Assembly (NCBI RefSeq): GCF_000147675.1
Contig: NZ_ADGQ01000057.1
Span: 1-64,000 of the forward strand
Origin: Peptostreptococcus stomatis DSM 17678
GTDB taxonomy: Bacteria; Bacillota; Clostridia; Peptostreptococcales; Peptostreptococcaceae
Direction of reading: 5' to 3'
DNA length: 64,000 nucleotides
Below are positions 27,053 to 35,537 of this stretch, one piece after another; the stretch's first letter is position 1; each line of letters starts with the position of its first letter. The notes beneath the pieces are model-generated. The model ran no database searches. It saw only the letters and a program-made list of their open reading frames with translations, and was not told the DNA's origin. The position numbers were made by a program, and so were the translations under genes.

Positions 27053-27134
27053 GTCTTTCATGGTATTATTGTAGGGTAGGTAAAATTAATATGCCAAGTT
27101 GGGTAATTTTATTAGAATATGAGGTGTAGATAAT

Positions 27135-28763
27135 ATGAATATTGCAATTTCCCTAATCGGTGGATTGGGTATGTTCCTCTATGGAATGAATGTAATGGGT
27201 GATGGTCTGCAGAAGGCTGCAGGCGAAAAGCTTAAGAAGATTATTGAGATGTTGACAACCAACAAGATAATGGGTGTCTTAGTCGGTACCCTGGTTACAG
27301 CAATTATACAGAGTTCTAGTGCTACTACTGTTATGACAATCGGTTTCGTAAATGCAGGTATCATGTCATTACAGCAGGCAGTTGGAGTTATTATGGGGGC
27401 TAATGTAGGTACTACAGTAACAGCCCAGTTGGTGTCATTTAACATTGAAAAATATGCCCCAATGGCGATTGGTATTGGTATGGCATTCTGGTTTTTTACA
27501 AAAAAGAAGAATGTCAAGAATATAAGTGAAATACTAATAGGTTTTGGTATCCTATTCGTAGGTATGAACTTTATGAAGGCTGCCGCGGCTCCTGTTTCTG
27601 AAATGCCACAGGTCCATGATGCAATGTTGTATTTAAGTAAAAATCCAGTACTAGGTATTTTGGCAGGTTTCGTGATTACTGGTACTATCCAGAGTTCAAG
27701 TGCCTCTATAGGTATACTGATAGTTCTTGCTTCACAAGGACTCCTACCTATCACAGCAGCCCTACCAGTCTTATACGGTGATAATATAGGTACTTGTGTT
27801 ACTTCTCTATTATCTACAGTAGGTGCTAGTAGGAATGCCAGAAGGGCGGCCATTATGCACTTATGCTTTAATGTTATCGGTACACTCTTATTTATAATAG
27901 TATTGAGTAAACCAATAGTTGCCTTGGTTACTAGCATAGACCCAACAAATGTCCCTAGACAGATAGCCAATGCTCATACCCTATTCAATGTGGTAAATGT
28001 AATAGTCCTATTGCCATTTAGCTCATATTTGGTTAAGTTGGCTACTAAGTTAGTGCCATACACAGAAGATGAAGATTTGGAAAACATCCATACTACAAAG
28101 TTCTTGGACGAAAGAATCCTGGAAACTCCATCAATCGCCCTATCAAATACGGTTGATGAAGTAATAAGAATGGCTAGTCGCTCTACTCGTGCCTTGGATT
28201 CAGCCTATGATGCAGTCAAGACTTTTAGCCACGAAAAAAGAGAGAAGACTTTTGAGTATGAAAAGATGATAAATACCCTACAGTTGGATATAACTAATTT
28301 CTTGTTCGCCCTTTCAAATAGAAACTTGAGTGACCTTGAAAGAATTAAGGCCGATGTCCTATTCCATATAGTAAACGACATTGAAAGAGTTGGTGACCAT
28401 GCAGATAATATAGCAGAAATTTCTCAGTTTATGGAAGACAAGAAGGTTAAGTTTACAGATGATGCGACTAAGGAATTGGATACCTTATTCGAATTGGCAT
28501 CTAAAAACTTCTACGATTCTATTACAGCCTTAAAGACTAGTGATTTTGAGTTGGCAGCTACTATAACAGATAGAGAAAGAGAAATAAACATATTAGAACA
28601 AAATGCAAGAAATTCACATATGGTAAGATTGCGTAGTGGTACTTGTTCAGTAGAAGCAGGTATATACTTCCTGGATATTATAAGTAACCTGGAAAGAATA
28701 TCTGACCATTCTATTAATATAACTGAAGAATTGGGAAGAATGAGTGGACATGTAAGCCTATAG
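27135..28763 (+). CDS. Na+/phosphate cotransporter family protein with PhoU-like domain
   Basis: This 542-residue protein has two inverted Na/Pi-cotransporter repeats carrying the QSSSATTVM (about 60-68) and QSSSASIGI (about 186-194) motifs in a set of eight or so membrane helices (residues 1-310). A cytoplasmic PhoU-like helical domain follows (about 340-540; DIERVGDHADNIAE and LERISDHSINITEE are the paired PhoU motifs). It probably imports or exports phosphate or another anion with sodium. The ATG is preceded by GAGGTG. The gene stands alone between two terminators. Confidence 0.92.
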   Translation: MNIAISLIGGLGMFLYGMNVMGDGLQKAAGEKLKKIIEMLTTNKIMGVLVGTLVTAIIQSSSATTVMTIGFVNAGIMSLQQAVGVIMGANVGTTVTAQLVSFNIEKYAPMAIGIGMAFWFFTKKKNVKNISEILIGFGILFVGMNFMKAAAAPVSEMPQVHDAMLYLSKNPVLGILAGFVITGTIQSSSASIGILIVLASQGLLPITAALPVLYGDNIGTCVTSLLSTVGASRNARRAAIMHLCFNVIGTLLFIIVLSKPIVALVTSIDPTNVPRQIANAHTLFNVVNVIVLLPFSSYLVKLATKLVPYTEDEDLENIHTTKFLDERILETPSIALSNTVDEVIRMASRSTRALDSAYDAVKTFSHEKREKTFEYEKMINTLQLDITNFLFALSNRNLSDLERIKADVLFHIVNDIERVGDHADNIAEISQFMEDKKVKFTDDATKELDTLFELASKNFYDSITALKTSDFELAATITDREREINILEQNARNSHMVRLRSGTCSVEAGIYFLDIISNLERISDHSINITEELGRMSGHVSL

Positions 28764-28857
28764 TTTAGACTTAAACCACATATATAAATTAATGGGACCT
28801 GGTTAGCTGGGTCAAAGAAGAGATATAACAAGTAATGTAAGTAAATAATCTATATAG

Positions 28858-28892
28858 TATACTGGTATGTGTCTCGCATATCAGTATATTTG
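28858..28892 (+). terminator. Hairpin after the Na/Pi cotransporter gene
   Basis: TATACTGGTATG (28858-28869) pairs with CATATCAGTATA (28877-28888; one G-U pair) around a seven-base loop, then TTTGTATAT. It is a fair terminator, although it lies only 30 bp before the ribosome binding site of the next gene and could instead be a leader structure for add. Confidence 0.55.
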
Positions 28893-28922
28893 TATATAGG
28901 ATAAAAAGGGGGTTATAGTATT

Positions 28923-29924
28923 ATGGATTTTGCCAATGCGCCAAAGATTGAACTACACTGTCACCTGGATGGGTCCCTGAGACCAGATTCAGTCCTAGAC
29001 CTCTTGAGAAAAAATAAGCTAGAAGAAGGCCTAGATGAAAGCAATATAGACAAGGCCTTAAAGATAAGTGGCGATTGTGACTCACTTGTGACTTACCTTG
29101 AAAAATTTGACCTACCCCTAAGAGTCATGCAAGACAAAGAATCTTTAGAAAGGTTGACTTACGAGGTATTTGAAGATGCCTATAAGGAAAATGTGGTCTA
29201 TTTAGAGCTTAGGTTTGCCCCAGTATTACATACTCGCAAGGGTCTTACTGAAAGAGATGCTATTGAGGCCGTAATAGGGGGTATGGAAAGGGCCAAAAAA
29301 GACCTTGATATAGAGGGTAATATCATAATATGTTGTATGAAAAATATGAGTGAGGAGGCGGCTATCAAGACTATTAAGGCTGGTTATCCATACCTGAATA
29401 AGGGACTTGTCGGTATAGATTTGGCTGGTAAGGAAGACGAAGGCTTTGCCTATAAATTTGTTGAAGCTATAGGCCTGGCCAGGGACATGGGCTATAGGGT
29501 TACAATCCATGCCGGTGAAGCTGGATCTGGTCAAAATGTATTAGATGCTATACGAATACTTGGGGCAGAGAGGATTGGGCATGGGACTAACCTATACCAA
29601 TCTGAAGAGGCCTATAGGTTAGTTAAGGAAAATAATGTTCATCTGGAAGTGTGCCCAACTAGCAATTTGCAGACGAAAGCAGTAGACCTACTTGAAAAAC
29701 ATCCGGCTATATACTATTATAGAGATGGGCTTAGCATTTCTATTAATACAGATAATAGGACGGTTTCTAATACGAGTCTAGATCATGAGTTGGAGGCGAT
29801 AGGTCCACTTTTAGCTATAGATAGGCCTGCTTATATGAAGATATACGAGAGGGCTGTAGATGCCTCTTTTGCAGACCAAGATACAAAGGATAAATTAATT
29901 GATAAGGTCAGGAGGATAATATAA
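28923..29924 (+). CDS. add: Adenosine deaminase
   Basis: This 333-residue zinc enzyme converts adenosine or deoxyadenosine to the inosine form in purine salvage. Metal-binding H-x-H is in IELHCHLDGSLR (about residues 10-21), the catalytic HAGE motif is near 196-199, and the metal-ligand aspartate region is SISINTDNRTVSNT near 275-288. The ATG follows GGGGG. Its stop codon overlaps the start of the mrp gene (TAATG), so the two are co-translated. Bacterial adenosine deaminases and adenine deaminases share this fold; the length and motifs favour adenosine deaminase. Confidence 0.9.
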   Translation: MDFANAPKIELHCHLDGSLRPDSVLDLLRKNKLEEGLDESNIDKALKISGDCDSLVTYLEKFDLPLRVMQDKESLERLTYEVFEDAYKENVVYLELRFAPVLHTRKGLTERDAIEAVIGGMERAKKDLDIEGNIIICCMKNMSEEAAIKTIKAGYPYLNKGLVGIDLAGKEDEGFAYKFVEAIGLARDMGYRVTIHAGEAGSGQNVLDAIRILGAERIGHGTNLYQSEEAYRLVKENNVHLEVCPTSNLQTKAVDLLEKHPAIYYYRDGLSISINTDNRTVSNTSLDHELEAIGPLLAIDRPAYMKIYERAVDASFADQDTKDKLIDKVRRII

Positions 29925-30733
29925 TGACTAATAATAATTCAAATCCAGAGATTAAGAATGCTGGAAATAAGAACAAGATAAGACACATAGTTGGAGTAAT
30001 GAGTGGTAAGGGTGGTGTTGGTAAGTCAACTATGACCAGCCTTATAGCCAATAAATTAAATGACCAAGGCTATAAGGTGGGTATCTTAGATGCTGATATC
30101 ACAGGCCCAAGTATACCTAGGTTAATGCATATAGACAAGCAGATGGCATATTCAGATGGCGACAATATAGTACCTGTTACAGCACCCAATGGTATCAAGG
30201 TAATTTCCCTAAACCTAATCATGGATGAGGAAAGCAAGCCTGTAATATGGAGGGGACCTATGATAGGGTCAGTAGTTCAACAGTTCTATACAGATGTATT
30301 GTGGGGCGACTTGGACTACCTATTGATAGATATGCCTCCTGGAACTGGGGATGTTGCCTTGACTGTCATGCAATCAATACCAATCAAGGGTATAATAATG
30401 GTATCTATGCCTCAGAACCTGGTATCAATGATAGTTTCTAAGGCCGTAAATATGGCCAAGCAGTTGAATGTACCAGTAATTGGTATAATAGAGAACATGA
30501 GCTACATAGAATGTCCTAATTGTTCAGAAAAGATCAGGATGCATAATGATGAGGGTTGGGACCAATTTATAAAAGAACATTCCCTTGATATGTTGGCAGA
30601 GTTACCAATGTCTCCAGAGATAATAAAGCTGTCTAATGAAGGTATGGATGAAGTCAGTCCTGAATTAGATGAAATCCTAGGTGGGGTAGTGGACAAGGTT
30701 TCAACTTTCTGCAAGAGAAGGATAATTTTATAG
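29924..30733 (+). CDS. Mrp/NBP35-type P-loop ATPase, iron-sulfur carrier
   Basis: This 269-residue cytoplasmic protein belongs to the Mrp/ApbC family of ATPases that carry Fe-S clusters to apoproteins. It has the deviant Walker A GKGGVGKST (about 30-38), the LLIDMPPGTGD motif (about 135-145) and a C-terminal CPNC pair (about 198-201) expected to hold a bridging cluster between two monomers. The short N-terminal extension is Asn-rich. The ATG overlaps the add stop codon by one base. The pairing of an Fe-S carrier with adenosine deaminase is unexpected and may reflect operon packing only. Confidence 0.9.
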   Translation: MTNNNSNPEIKNAGNKNKIRHIVGVMSGKGGVGKSTMTSLIANKLNDQGYKVGILDADITGPSIPRLMHIDKQMAYSDGDNIVPVTAPNGIKVISLNLIMDEESKPVIWRGPMIGSVVQQFYTDVLWGDLDYLLIDMPPGTGDVALTVMQSIPIKGIIMVSMPQNLVSMIVSKAVNMAKQLNVPVIGIIENMSYIECPNCSEKIRMHNDEGWDQFIKEHSLDMLAELPMSPEIIKLSNEGMDEVSPELDEILGGVVDKVSTFCKRRIIL

Positions 30734-30795
30734 GTGGCTGATGATTGCTACTGAGGGAAGATATTATAAATAGACTCCAAAAAGAATATAGTAAA

Positions 30796-30830
30796 TGAAA
30801 AAATACCGAGATATGTTTTATCTCGGTATT
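30796..30830 (-). terminator. Terminator of the small Sm-like gene
   Basis: AATACCGAGATA (30802-30813) pairs perfectly with TATCTCGGTATT (30819-30830). The T-rich tail (TTTTTTCATTT) is on the minus strand only, just beyond the stop codon of the 85-residue protein. Confidence 0.85.
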
Positions 30831-30835
30831 GTATA

Positions 30836-31093
30836 CTACAATATTTTAATAGACTTAATTGAGTTCAACGGAACATACAAAACCTTCTGGTTATTGTAGT
30901 CTGGGTGTTTCTCATCCATATTAGTTTGAGAAAGGGTCAATGATAAATCATCGTATTCAGATACTACACCATAAAGTTTAGACTGGCTTAGGTAAGAATC
31001 TATTTCGACAAAATCATTGATGTGCTTTTCAACAAAATCAAAGAATTTTTTGTTGACACATGATAATTTATCAGTTTTATTTTTATTTGGCAT
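30836..31093 (-). CDS. Small conserved-looking protein, possible Sm/SH3-like fold
   Basis: This 85-residue cytosolic protein has an ATG with AGGGGTGA upstream and a strong terminator just after, so it is a real gene. After a short basic N-terminus (residues 1-25) the pattern FVEIDSYLSQSKLYGVVSEYDDLSLTL, about 13 polar residues, then KVLYVPLNSIKSIKI alternates like a five-strand Sm or SH3-like barrel. The spacing recalls Hfq (G-x-(I/V)-x-x-(F/Y)-D and Y-x-x-x-(I/L)-S-x-I). This is pattern recognition, not a proven homology. It lies divergent from the Nudix gene. Function unknown. Confidence 0.7.
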   Translation of the reverse strand: MPNKNKTDKLSCVNKKFFDFVEKHINDFVEIDSYLSQSKLYGVVSEYDDLSLTLSQTNMDEKHPDYNNQKVLYVPLNSIKSIKIL

Positions 31094-31162
31094 AAAATCA
31101 CCCCTTTACTATATTTATATTATACAAAATTTTACTTAAGAAGTAAATAGAAAGGTTGTAAA

Positions 31163-31807
31163 GTGAATAATAATATTAAACTACCTAAAATAAAAAATAT
31201 AATTAATGTTTATGCGTCAAAATTTTTAAATGTCTTTGAAGTAGACTTTAAAGATAGGCAAAACAATGACAAAAAATGGATAGTTGCATCCAGGATGCCC
31301 CAAGACAAGTATATAGATAAGATAATGAATAAAACTGATAAAGACAGGGTAGATGCCGTTATCATTGTTGGCTATAAGGATACTGGTGATGAATCTAATC
31401 AAGAAATTTTTCCCCAAAACCAGGATGCTTTAGTCGTAATAAGAGAATTTAGGATACCTATTAATGACTATATTTATTCCCTACCAGCCGGTTTGGTAGA
31501 CCCTGGAGACGATATCTATGAGACTGCCATTAGGGAGATGAAGGAAGAAACAGGCCTGGACCTTATTAGTATAGACAAGGATAGGACCTGCCACAAGGCC
31601 TATGCTTCTGTAGGTATGTCGGATGAATCCTTGGCCATTGTCTATGGCAGGGTGGGGGGAAGTCTGTCCAATGACTATATGGAGGATACGGAGCTGATAG
31701 AGCCCATGTATATGACCAAGGAAGAAGCCAGAAAACTACTTGCCAGGAAGGATGTAAATATAGACATAAAGGCCTGGTTAATTTTAAAGGAATTTGCAGG
31801 TTGCTAG
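31163..31807 (+). CDS. Nudix hydrolase, ADP-ribose pyrophosphatase-like
   Basis: This 214-residue protein likely hydrolyses nucleoside diphosphate derivatives such as ADP-ribose. The Nudix box is seen near residues 112-134 as GLVDPGDDIYETAI followed by REMKEETGL. The usual first Glu is Asp, while the metal-binding REMKEE core is intact. The preceding VVIREFRIPINDYIYSLPAG resembles the ADP-ribose pyrophosphatase subgroup. GTG start with AAAGG upstream. It ends within the region just before the GIY-YIG gene, so the two are probably co-transcribed. Confidence 0.85.
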   Translation: MNNNIKLPKIKNIINVYASKFLNVFEVDFKDRQNNDKKWIVASRMPQDKYIDKIMNKTDKDRVDAVIIVGYKDTGDESNQEIFPQNQDALVVIREFRIPINDYIYSLPAGLVDPGDDIYETAIREMKEETGLDLISIDKDRTCHKAYASVGMSDESLAIVYGRVGGSLSNDYMEDTELIEPMYMTKEEARKLLARKDVNIDIKAWLILKEFAGC

Positions 31808-31809
31808 TC

Positions 31810-32106
31810 ATGTATTTTACGTATTTATTAAGGTGTGGTGATGGGAGTCTATACTGTGGCTATACGACGGATATTGGTAAGAGGATGGACCAGCACAAGG
31901 CAGGCAAGGGAGCCAAGTACGTAAAGGCAAAGGGCTATAAAAGGTTGGAGTTTTATATATCCTCAGCTAGTAAGTCTGATGCAATGAAGTTTGAGGCCCA
32001 TATAAAGAAGTTATCAAAGAAGGAAAAAGAAGACCTATTAAAGGGGCAGACCAGGGCTTTAGACGAGTTAGGCTTAGACTATGAAATAGGCCTAATTGTA
32101 GAATAG
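31810..32106 (+). CDS. GIY-YIG domain protein (YhbQ/UvrC-nuclease-like)
   Basis: This 98-residue protein is almost entirely one GIY-YIG nuclease domain: MYFTYLLRCGDGSLYCGYTTDIGKR shows the paired Y-L and C-G-Y-T motif, followed by R28, H32 and GAKYV, with E64 the likely metal-binding glutamate. Family members of this size are annotated as YhbQ-like proteins of uncertain role in DNA repair or recombination. I chose ATG 31810, two bases after the Nudix stop codon; a TTG at 31801 is weaker. Confidence 0.88.
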   Translation: MYFTYLLRCGDGSLYCGYTTDIGKRMDQHKAGKGAKYVKAKGYKRLEFYISSASKSDAMKFEAHIKKLSKKEKEDLLKGQTRALDELGLDYEIGLIVE

Positions 32107-32152
32107 AAAAAGGACTCAAATTCATTTTTAAAAAGAATAAGAGTCCTTTAAT
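32107..32152. terminator. Bidirectional terminator between the GIY-YIG gene and pyrC
   Basis: AAAGGACTC (32109-32117) and GAGTCCTTT (32141-32149) form a perfect stem, with an ATTC/GAAT continuation inside the loop. On the minus strand it runs into TTTTTCTATT; on plus into AATTTATT. It separates convergent genes. Confidence 0.8.
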
Positions 32153-32172
32153 TTATTGCAAATTTATATTGC

Positions 32173-33447
32173 CTATCCCTTGTAGACAATCTTTCCAGCT
32201 ACAAGTGTATACTTGACCTTGCCGTATAAAGAACGACCTAGGAATGGAGAATTTGAAGACTTTGACTTAAAGCCCTTAACCCTGTATTCTTGGTCTGGGT
32301 CAAAAATACATATATCTGCAACCTTGCCGATCTCTATATTTCCCTTGTCAAGCTTGTAATACCTGGCTGGGTTAGAGGTAAACTTACTCAACATGTGGAT
32401 CATAGATAGGCGATTTTTCATTACTAGCTCTGTGACAGCAAGTGGTAGGGCAGTCTCCAGGCCAATAATTCCACTAGGAGCCTTGGTAAAGGCAACATTT
32501 TTTTCCTTATCAGTATGAGGGGCATGGTCAGTTGCGATTATTTCAATAGTATCATCTATTAGGCCAGCGATTATTCTCTCCCTATCTTCAGTCGACCTAA
32601 GTGGCGGATTCATCTTAGCCAATACACCATGCTCTAAAACATCATCTTCAGTTAGGGTGAAGTGGTGTGGAGTAGCTTCGGCAAAGACTTTTACACCTAT
32701 AGACTTGGCATACCTGATAAAATCAACTGCATTACCAGAGCTAATATGCTGTATATCAATGCAGGCGCCTGTTTCAAGGGCCAGCATACAGTCTCTAGCC
32801 ACCATGATATCTTCGGATACCCTAGGAGCCCCCTTTAAACCTAGTTTTTCCGCTATAGGGCCAGCATTTATACCATGATTGTCAATTAGGCTATTGTCCT
32901 CCTCATGAAGGGCTATAACAGTATCTAGTTGGGCTGCCTTTAGCATGGCATCTCTTAATGTCTTAGTATTCATGACAGGGACACCATCATTGGTAAAGCC
33001 AGCAGCTCCCGCCTTGTGTAGGAGGTCCATATCGACCAATTTATCTTTGAAGTCAATAGTTAGGGCAGCTTCCTGTAGGATATTTATAGGGCAGTCCTTG
33101 GCCTTTTCTAAAACGTAATTAAGACTTTCGACCGAGTCAATTTTAGGGTTGGTATTTGCCATAAGTATGACAGTCGTATAGCCACCTGCTGCAGCAGATT
33201 CAGCCCCACTTAATAGGTCTTCCTTGTGGGTAAAGCCCGGGTCCCTAAAGTGGGAGTGGATGTCGATTAAACCAGGAGATACAACCATACCCTTAGCATC
33301 TATTATATCGTCATACTCAAAGTAGTCAGAGGATATGCTTGGAGATATTTCCTTTATAAGGCCATCCTCTATAGATATATCTACAATTTCCTCGAAATTT
33401 GTGGCTGGGTTTATTAACTTTCCGGATTTTATTAAAACTTTGTTCAT
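32173..33447 (-). CDS. pyrC: Dihydroorotase
   Basis: This 424-residue zinc amidohydrolase cyclises carbamoyl aspartate to dihydroorotate in pyrimidine synthesis. Metal-binding motif DIHSHFRDPG (about 61-70), the later histidine motifs and the ATDHAPH motif (about 304-310) mark it as the long class I dihydroorotase found in Firmicutes; allantoinase is the nearest alternative. The ATG has GGAGG at a good distance. It is alone: no other pyr gene is in this window, so the pathway genes are scattered. Confidence 0.9.
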   Translation of the reverse strand: MNKVLIKSGKLINPATNFEEIVDISIEDGLIKEISPSISSDYFEYDDIIDAKGMVVSPGLIDIHSHFRDPGFTHKEDLLSGAESAAAGGYTTVILMANTNPKIDSVESLNYVLEKAKDCPINILQEAALTIDFKDKLVDMDLLHKAGAAGFTNDGVPVMNTKTLRDAMLKAAQLDTVIALHEEDNSLIDNHGINAGPIAEKLGLKGAPRVSEDIMVARDCMLALETGACIDIQHISSGNAVDFIRYAKSIGVKVFAEATPHHFTLTEDDVLEHGVLAKMNPPLRSTEDRERIIAGLIDDTIEIIATDHAPHTDKEKNVAFTKAPSGIIGLETALPLAVTELVMKNRLSMIHMLSKFTSNPARYYKLDKGNIEIGKVADICIFDPDQEYRVKGFKSKSSNSPFLGRSLYGKVKYTLVAGKIVYKG

Positions 33448-33554
33448 AAGAGCCTCCTTTGAATATTATAGTCCTACTTAAACATAGGAATATTTTTAAA
33501 TTAATAAAAGCAAAATTTAGTAAAATATTTTTTAACTATTAGTAAGATTTTATA

Positions 33555-33589
33555 TAAGAAAAGAGATTAATCACTCGATCAATCTCTTT
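33555..33589 (-). terminator. Terminator of the MacAB-like efflux operon
   Basis: AAAGAGATTAAT (33560-33571) pairs with ATCAATCTCTTT (33578-33589; one G-U) and is followed on the minus strand by TCTTATATAA. It lies just beyond the permease stop codon. Confidence 0.7.
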
Positions 33590-33595
33590 GCATAT

Positions 33596-34840
33596 TTACT
33601 TATAAATGATTTTTATTGGGTCAACCTTAGAGGCCTTGTGGGCAGGTACTAGTCCAAATATTATTCCTGTTATTACTATAGCCAAGAAAGAGTATAGGAA
33701 ACTATTAAAACTTGGTATAGGCCTAAAAGGCATTATATTCTTGGAATATATAGTAACTGCATAACCAATGACTATACCCAATACACCACCACAAGATGTA
33801 ATAAAGACTGACTCAACCAGGAACTGGTACATAATTGTTGAAGGTTTGGCTCCCAAGGCCCTTCTTATACCTATTTCCTTGCTTCTTTCCATTACAGACA
33901 CGTACATGATATTCATAATACCAACACCACCAACAAACATGGCAACTATTGTTATGACAAGGACAAACTTGTCAATACCCCTAGTCATGGCTTCTGTTGA
34001 CTTCTGGATAGTGTTCTGGTCTCTCACCTTATATTCACCCTCTAGCTTAGGGTGGAGTTCTGCCATTTTATTTGCAACTTCCTTAGCTACAGTTGGTATG
34101 TCAAATCCATCCTTTACAGTAACACTGATATGGTTGATACCACCAGTTTTAATATTCTTGCCAGTCAGGAAGTTATACATATCATTTGGTATGACTGAAT
34201 ATGGTGGAACATTGTCAAAGGCCCCTTTTTTTCTAAAAGTCTTGTCCACAGGATCATATACTGAATCAGCATCACATATACCAACAACTTCAAAGGTTAA
34301 CTTGCCAACTGTGATACCCTTGCCTATAGGGTCCTTATCTCCGAATAACTCTTCCTTTGTAAAAGTATCTATGACAACAACCCTCTTGCCTGTATCAGAA
34401 CCATTAAGAGCTCTACCTTTAATAAGCTTATATTTATGGGTTAAGCTAGAAGCAAAGCTAGTACTAGTATTTTTGTCAAAATATGATACATTACCACTAT
34501 AGAGATTCTCGTCTCCAAAGGTCATCATCTCTGCCAAGGGTTTATTTGAAGTTTTTATCTTCTCAACACCTTCTACGGTCTGTAATTCTTGTAGATCAGA
34601 TGATTGAAATGGTGTCAACAAATTTTCGCTGGTATTTGTATCGGAAGCATCGAAATATACTATAGCTGTCTTAGAGTCTATTGTTTGGAAAGACTGTTTA
34701 AAGACCTGGCTCATGGCATTACCAACAGAACTGACAAAAACAACTGAAGTAATACCTGTGATTATCCAGATAAAGGCTACTATTAAACGTAATTTATGTC
34801 CCTTGAGGTTTTCTATTGAATTTTTTAACAGTGTTAACAT
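33596..34840 (-). CDS. MacB-like ABC transporter permease (FtsX family)
   Basis: This 414-residue permease has an N-terminal transmembrane helix (about 17-40), a large extracytoplasmic MacB_PCD-type domain (about 45-280), and three C-terminal helices with the FtsX motif MYVSVMERSKEIGIRRALGA at about 312-331. Such proteins use ATP hydrolysis inside to drive extrusion of peptides, lipids or antibiotics, or to act as mechanotransmitters. The ATG is one base after the stop codon of the ATPase gene, with AGGAGG inside the end of that gene. It is last in the MFP-ATPase-permease operon. Confidence 0.9.
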   Translation of the reverse strand: MLTLLKNSIENLKGHKLRLIVAFIWIITGITSVVFVSSVGNAMSQVFKQSFQTIDSKTAIVYFDASDTNTSENLLTPFQSSDLQELQTVEGVEKIKTSNKPLAEMMTFGDENLYSGNVSYFDKNTSTSFASSLTHKYKLIKGRALNGSDTGKRVVVIDTFTKEELFGDKDPIGKGITVGKLTFEVVGICDADSVYDPVDKTFRKKGAFDNVPPYSVIPNDMYNFLTGKNIKTGGINHISVTVKDGFDIPTVAKEVANKMAELHPKLEGEYKVRDQNTIQKSTEAMTRGIDKFVLVITIVAMFVGGVGIMNIMYVSVMERSKEIGIRRALGAKPSTIMYQFLVESVFITSCGGVLGIVIGYAVTIYSKNIMPFRPIPSFNSFLYSFLAIVITGIIFGLVPAHKASKVDPIKIIYK

Positions 34841-34841
34841 T

Positions 34842-35516
34842 CTAAACCTCCTCTACAAAAGCACCATCCTTTAGGGTAATGACCCTAGATGCATATTTTG
34901 TCATATCCTGGTCGTGGGTAACCATGATTATAGTAGTTCCCTTCTTGTTTAGGTCAGATAATAATTCCATTATGTCACGACCAGTATCACTATCTAGTGC
35001 TCCTGTAGGTTCATCGGCAAATATTATCTTAGGACTATTAACCAGGGCCCTGGCAATAGCAACCCTTTGTTTCTGACCACCAGACAGGTGGTTAGGGGAA
35101 CTCAAGGCCTTGTCTGTAAGACCAACCTGGTCTAATTTTTCATATATTAATTCTTTTCTCTTATTTTTATCCTTTACACCGGCATAGATCAGGGGAACCT
35201 CTATATTTTGATATACATTAATAGTATCTATAAGGTTAAATTGCTGAAATACAAAACCGGCATACCTAGCCCTATATTCGGACCTCTTATTTTCACTTAG
35301 GGTACTGACATCAGTATCATTAAATATATATTGACCTTCGTCAATCTTATCTAAGAAACCTAGTACATTTAACAGGGTAGTCTTACCACTACCAGATTTA
35401 CCCATAATCATTATGAATTCGCCTTCTTCTATCTCTAGACTAAGACTTTTTAATATGTGAAGTTTTTCTTTCCCTACTTTGTAATACTTCTGTATATTGT
35501 CTAATTTTATTTGCAT
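34842..35516 (-). CDS. MacB/LolD-type ABC transporter ATP-binding protein
   Basis: This 224-residue ATPase carries Walker A GKSGSGKTT (about 38-46), the Q-loop FVFQQFNLI, the signature [15 protein letters not shown], Walker B IIFADEPTGALD and the H-loop VTHDQDM. The LDSDTGRDIM stretch is typical of the MacB/LolD group. I use ATG 35516, nine bases after GAGG; a TTG at 35525 lies against that site. It is the middle gene of a three-gene operon and is coupled to the permease. Confidence 0.92.
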   Translation of the reverse strand: MQIKLDNIQKYYKVGKEKLHILKSLSLEIEEGEFIMIMGKSGSGKTTLLNVLGFLDKIDEGQYIFNDTDVSTLSENKRSEYRARYAGFVFQQFNLIDTINVYQNIEVPLIYAGVKDKNKRKELIYEKLDQVGLTDKALSSPNHLSGGQKQRVAIARALVNSPKIIFADEPTGALDSDTGRDIMELLSDLNKKGTTIIMVTHDQDMTKYASRVITLKDGAFVEEV

Positions 35517-35537
35517 TTTATTCAACCTCGGTTCTGG

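Noticed and set aside
27179-27970. A 263-codon open frame antisense to the Na/Pi cotransporter gene.
   Set aside because: It has no ribosome binding site and its composition mirrors the codon pattern of the sense gene, which carries clear family motifs.
28764-28922. A possible T-box or riboswitch upstream of add, prompted by the GGGACC...GGGTC pairing and the following hairpin.
   Set aside because: There is no T-box core sequence, no antiterminator and no room for a purine riboswitch fold; a simple terminator explains it.
33768-34502. A 244-codon open frame antisense to the MacB-like permease.
   Set aside because: It is a shadow of the permease gene, with no start signal and no recognisable protein features beyond reversed hydrophobic codons.
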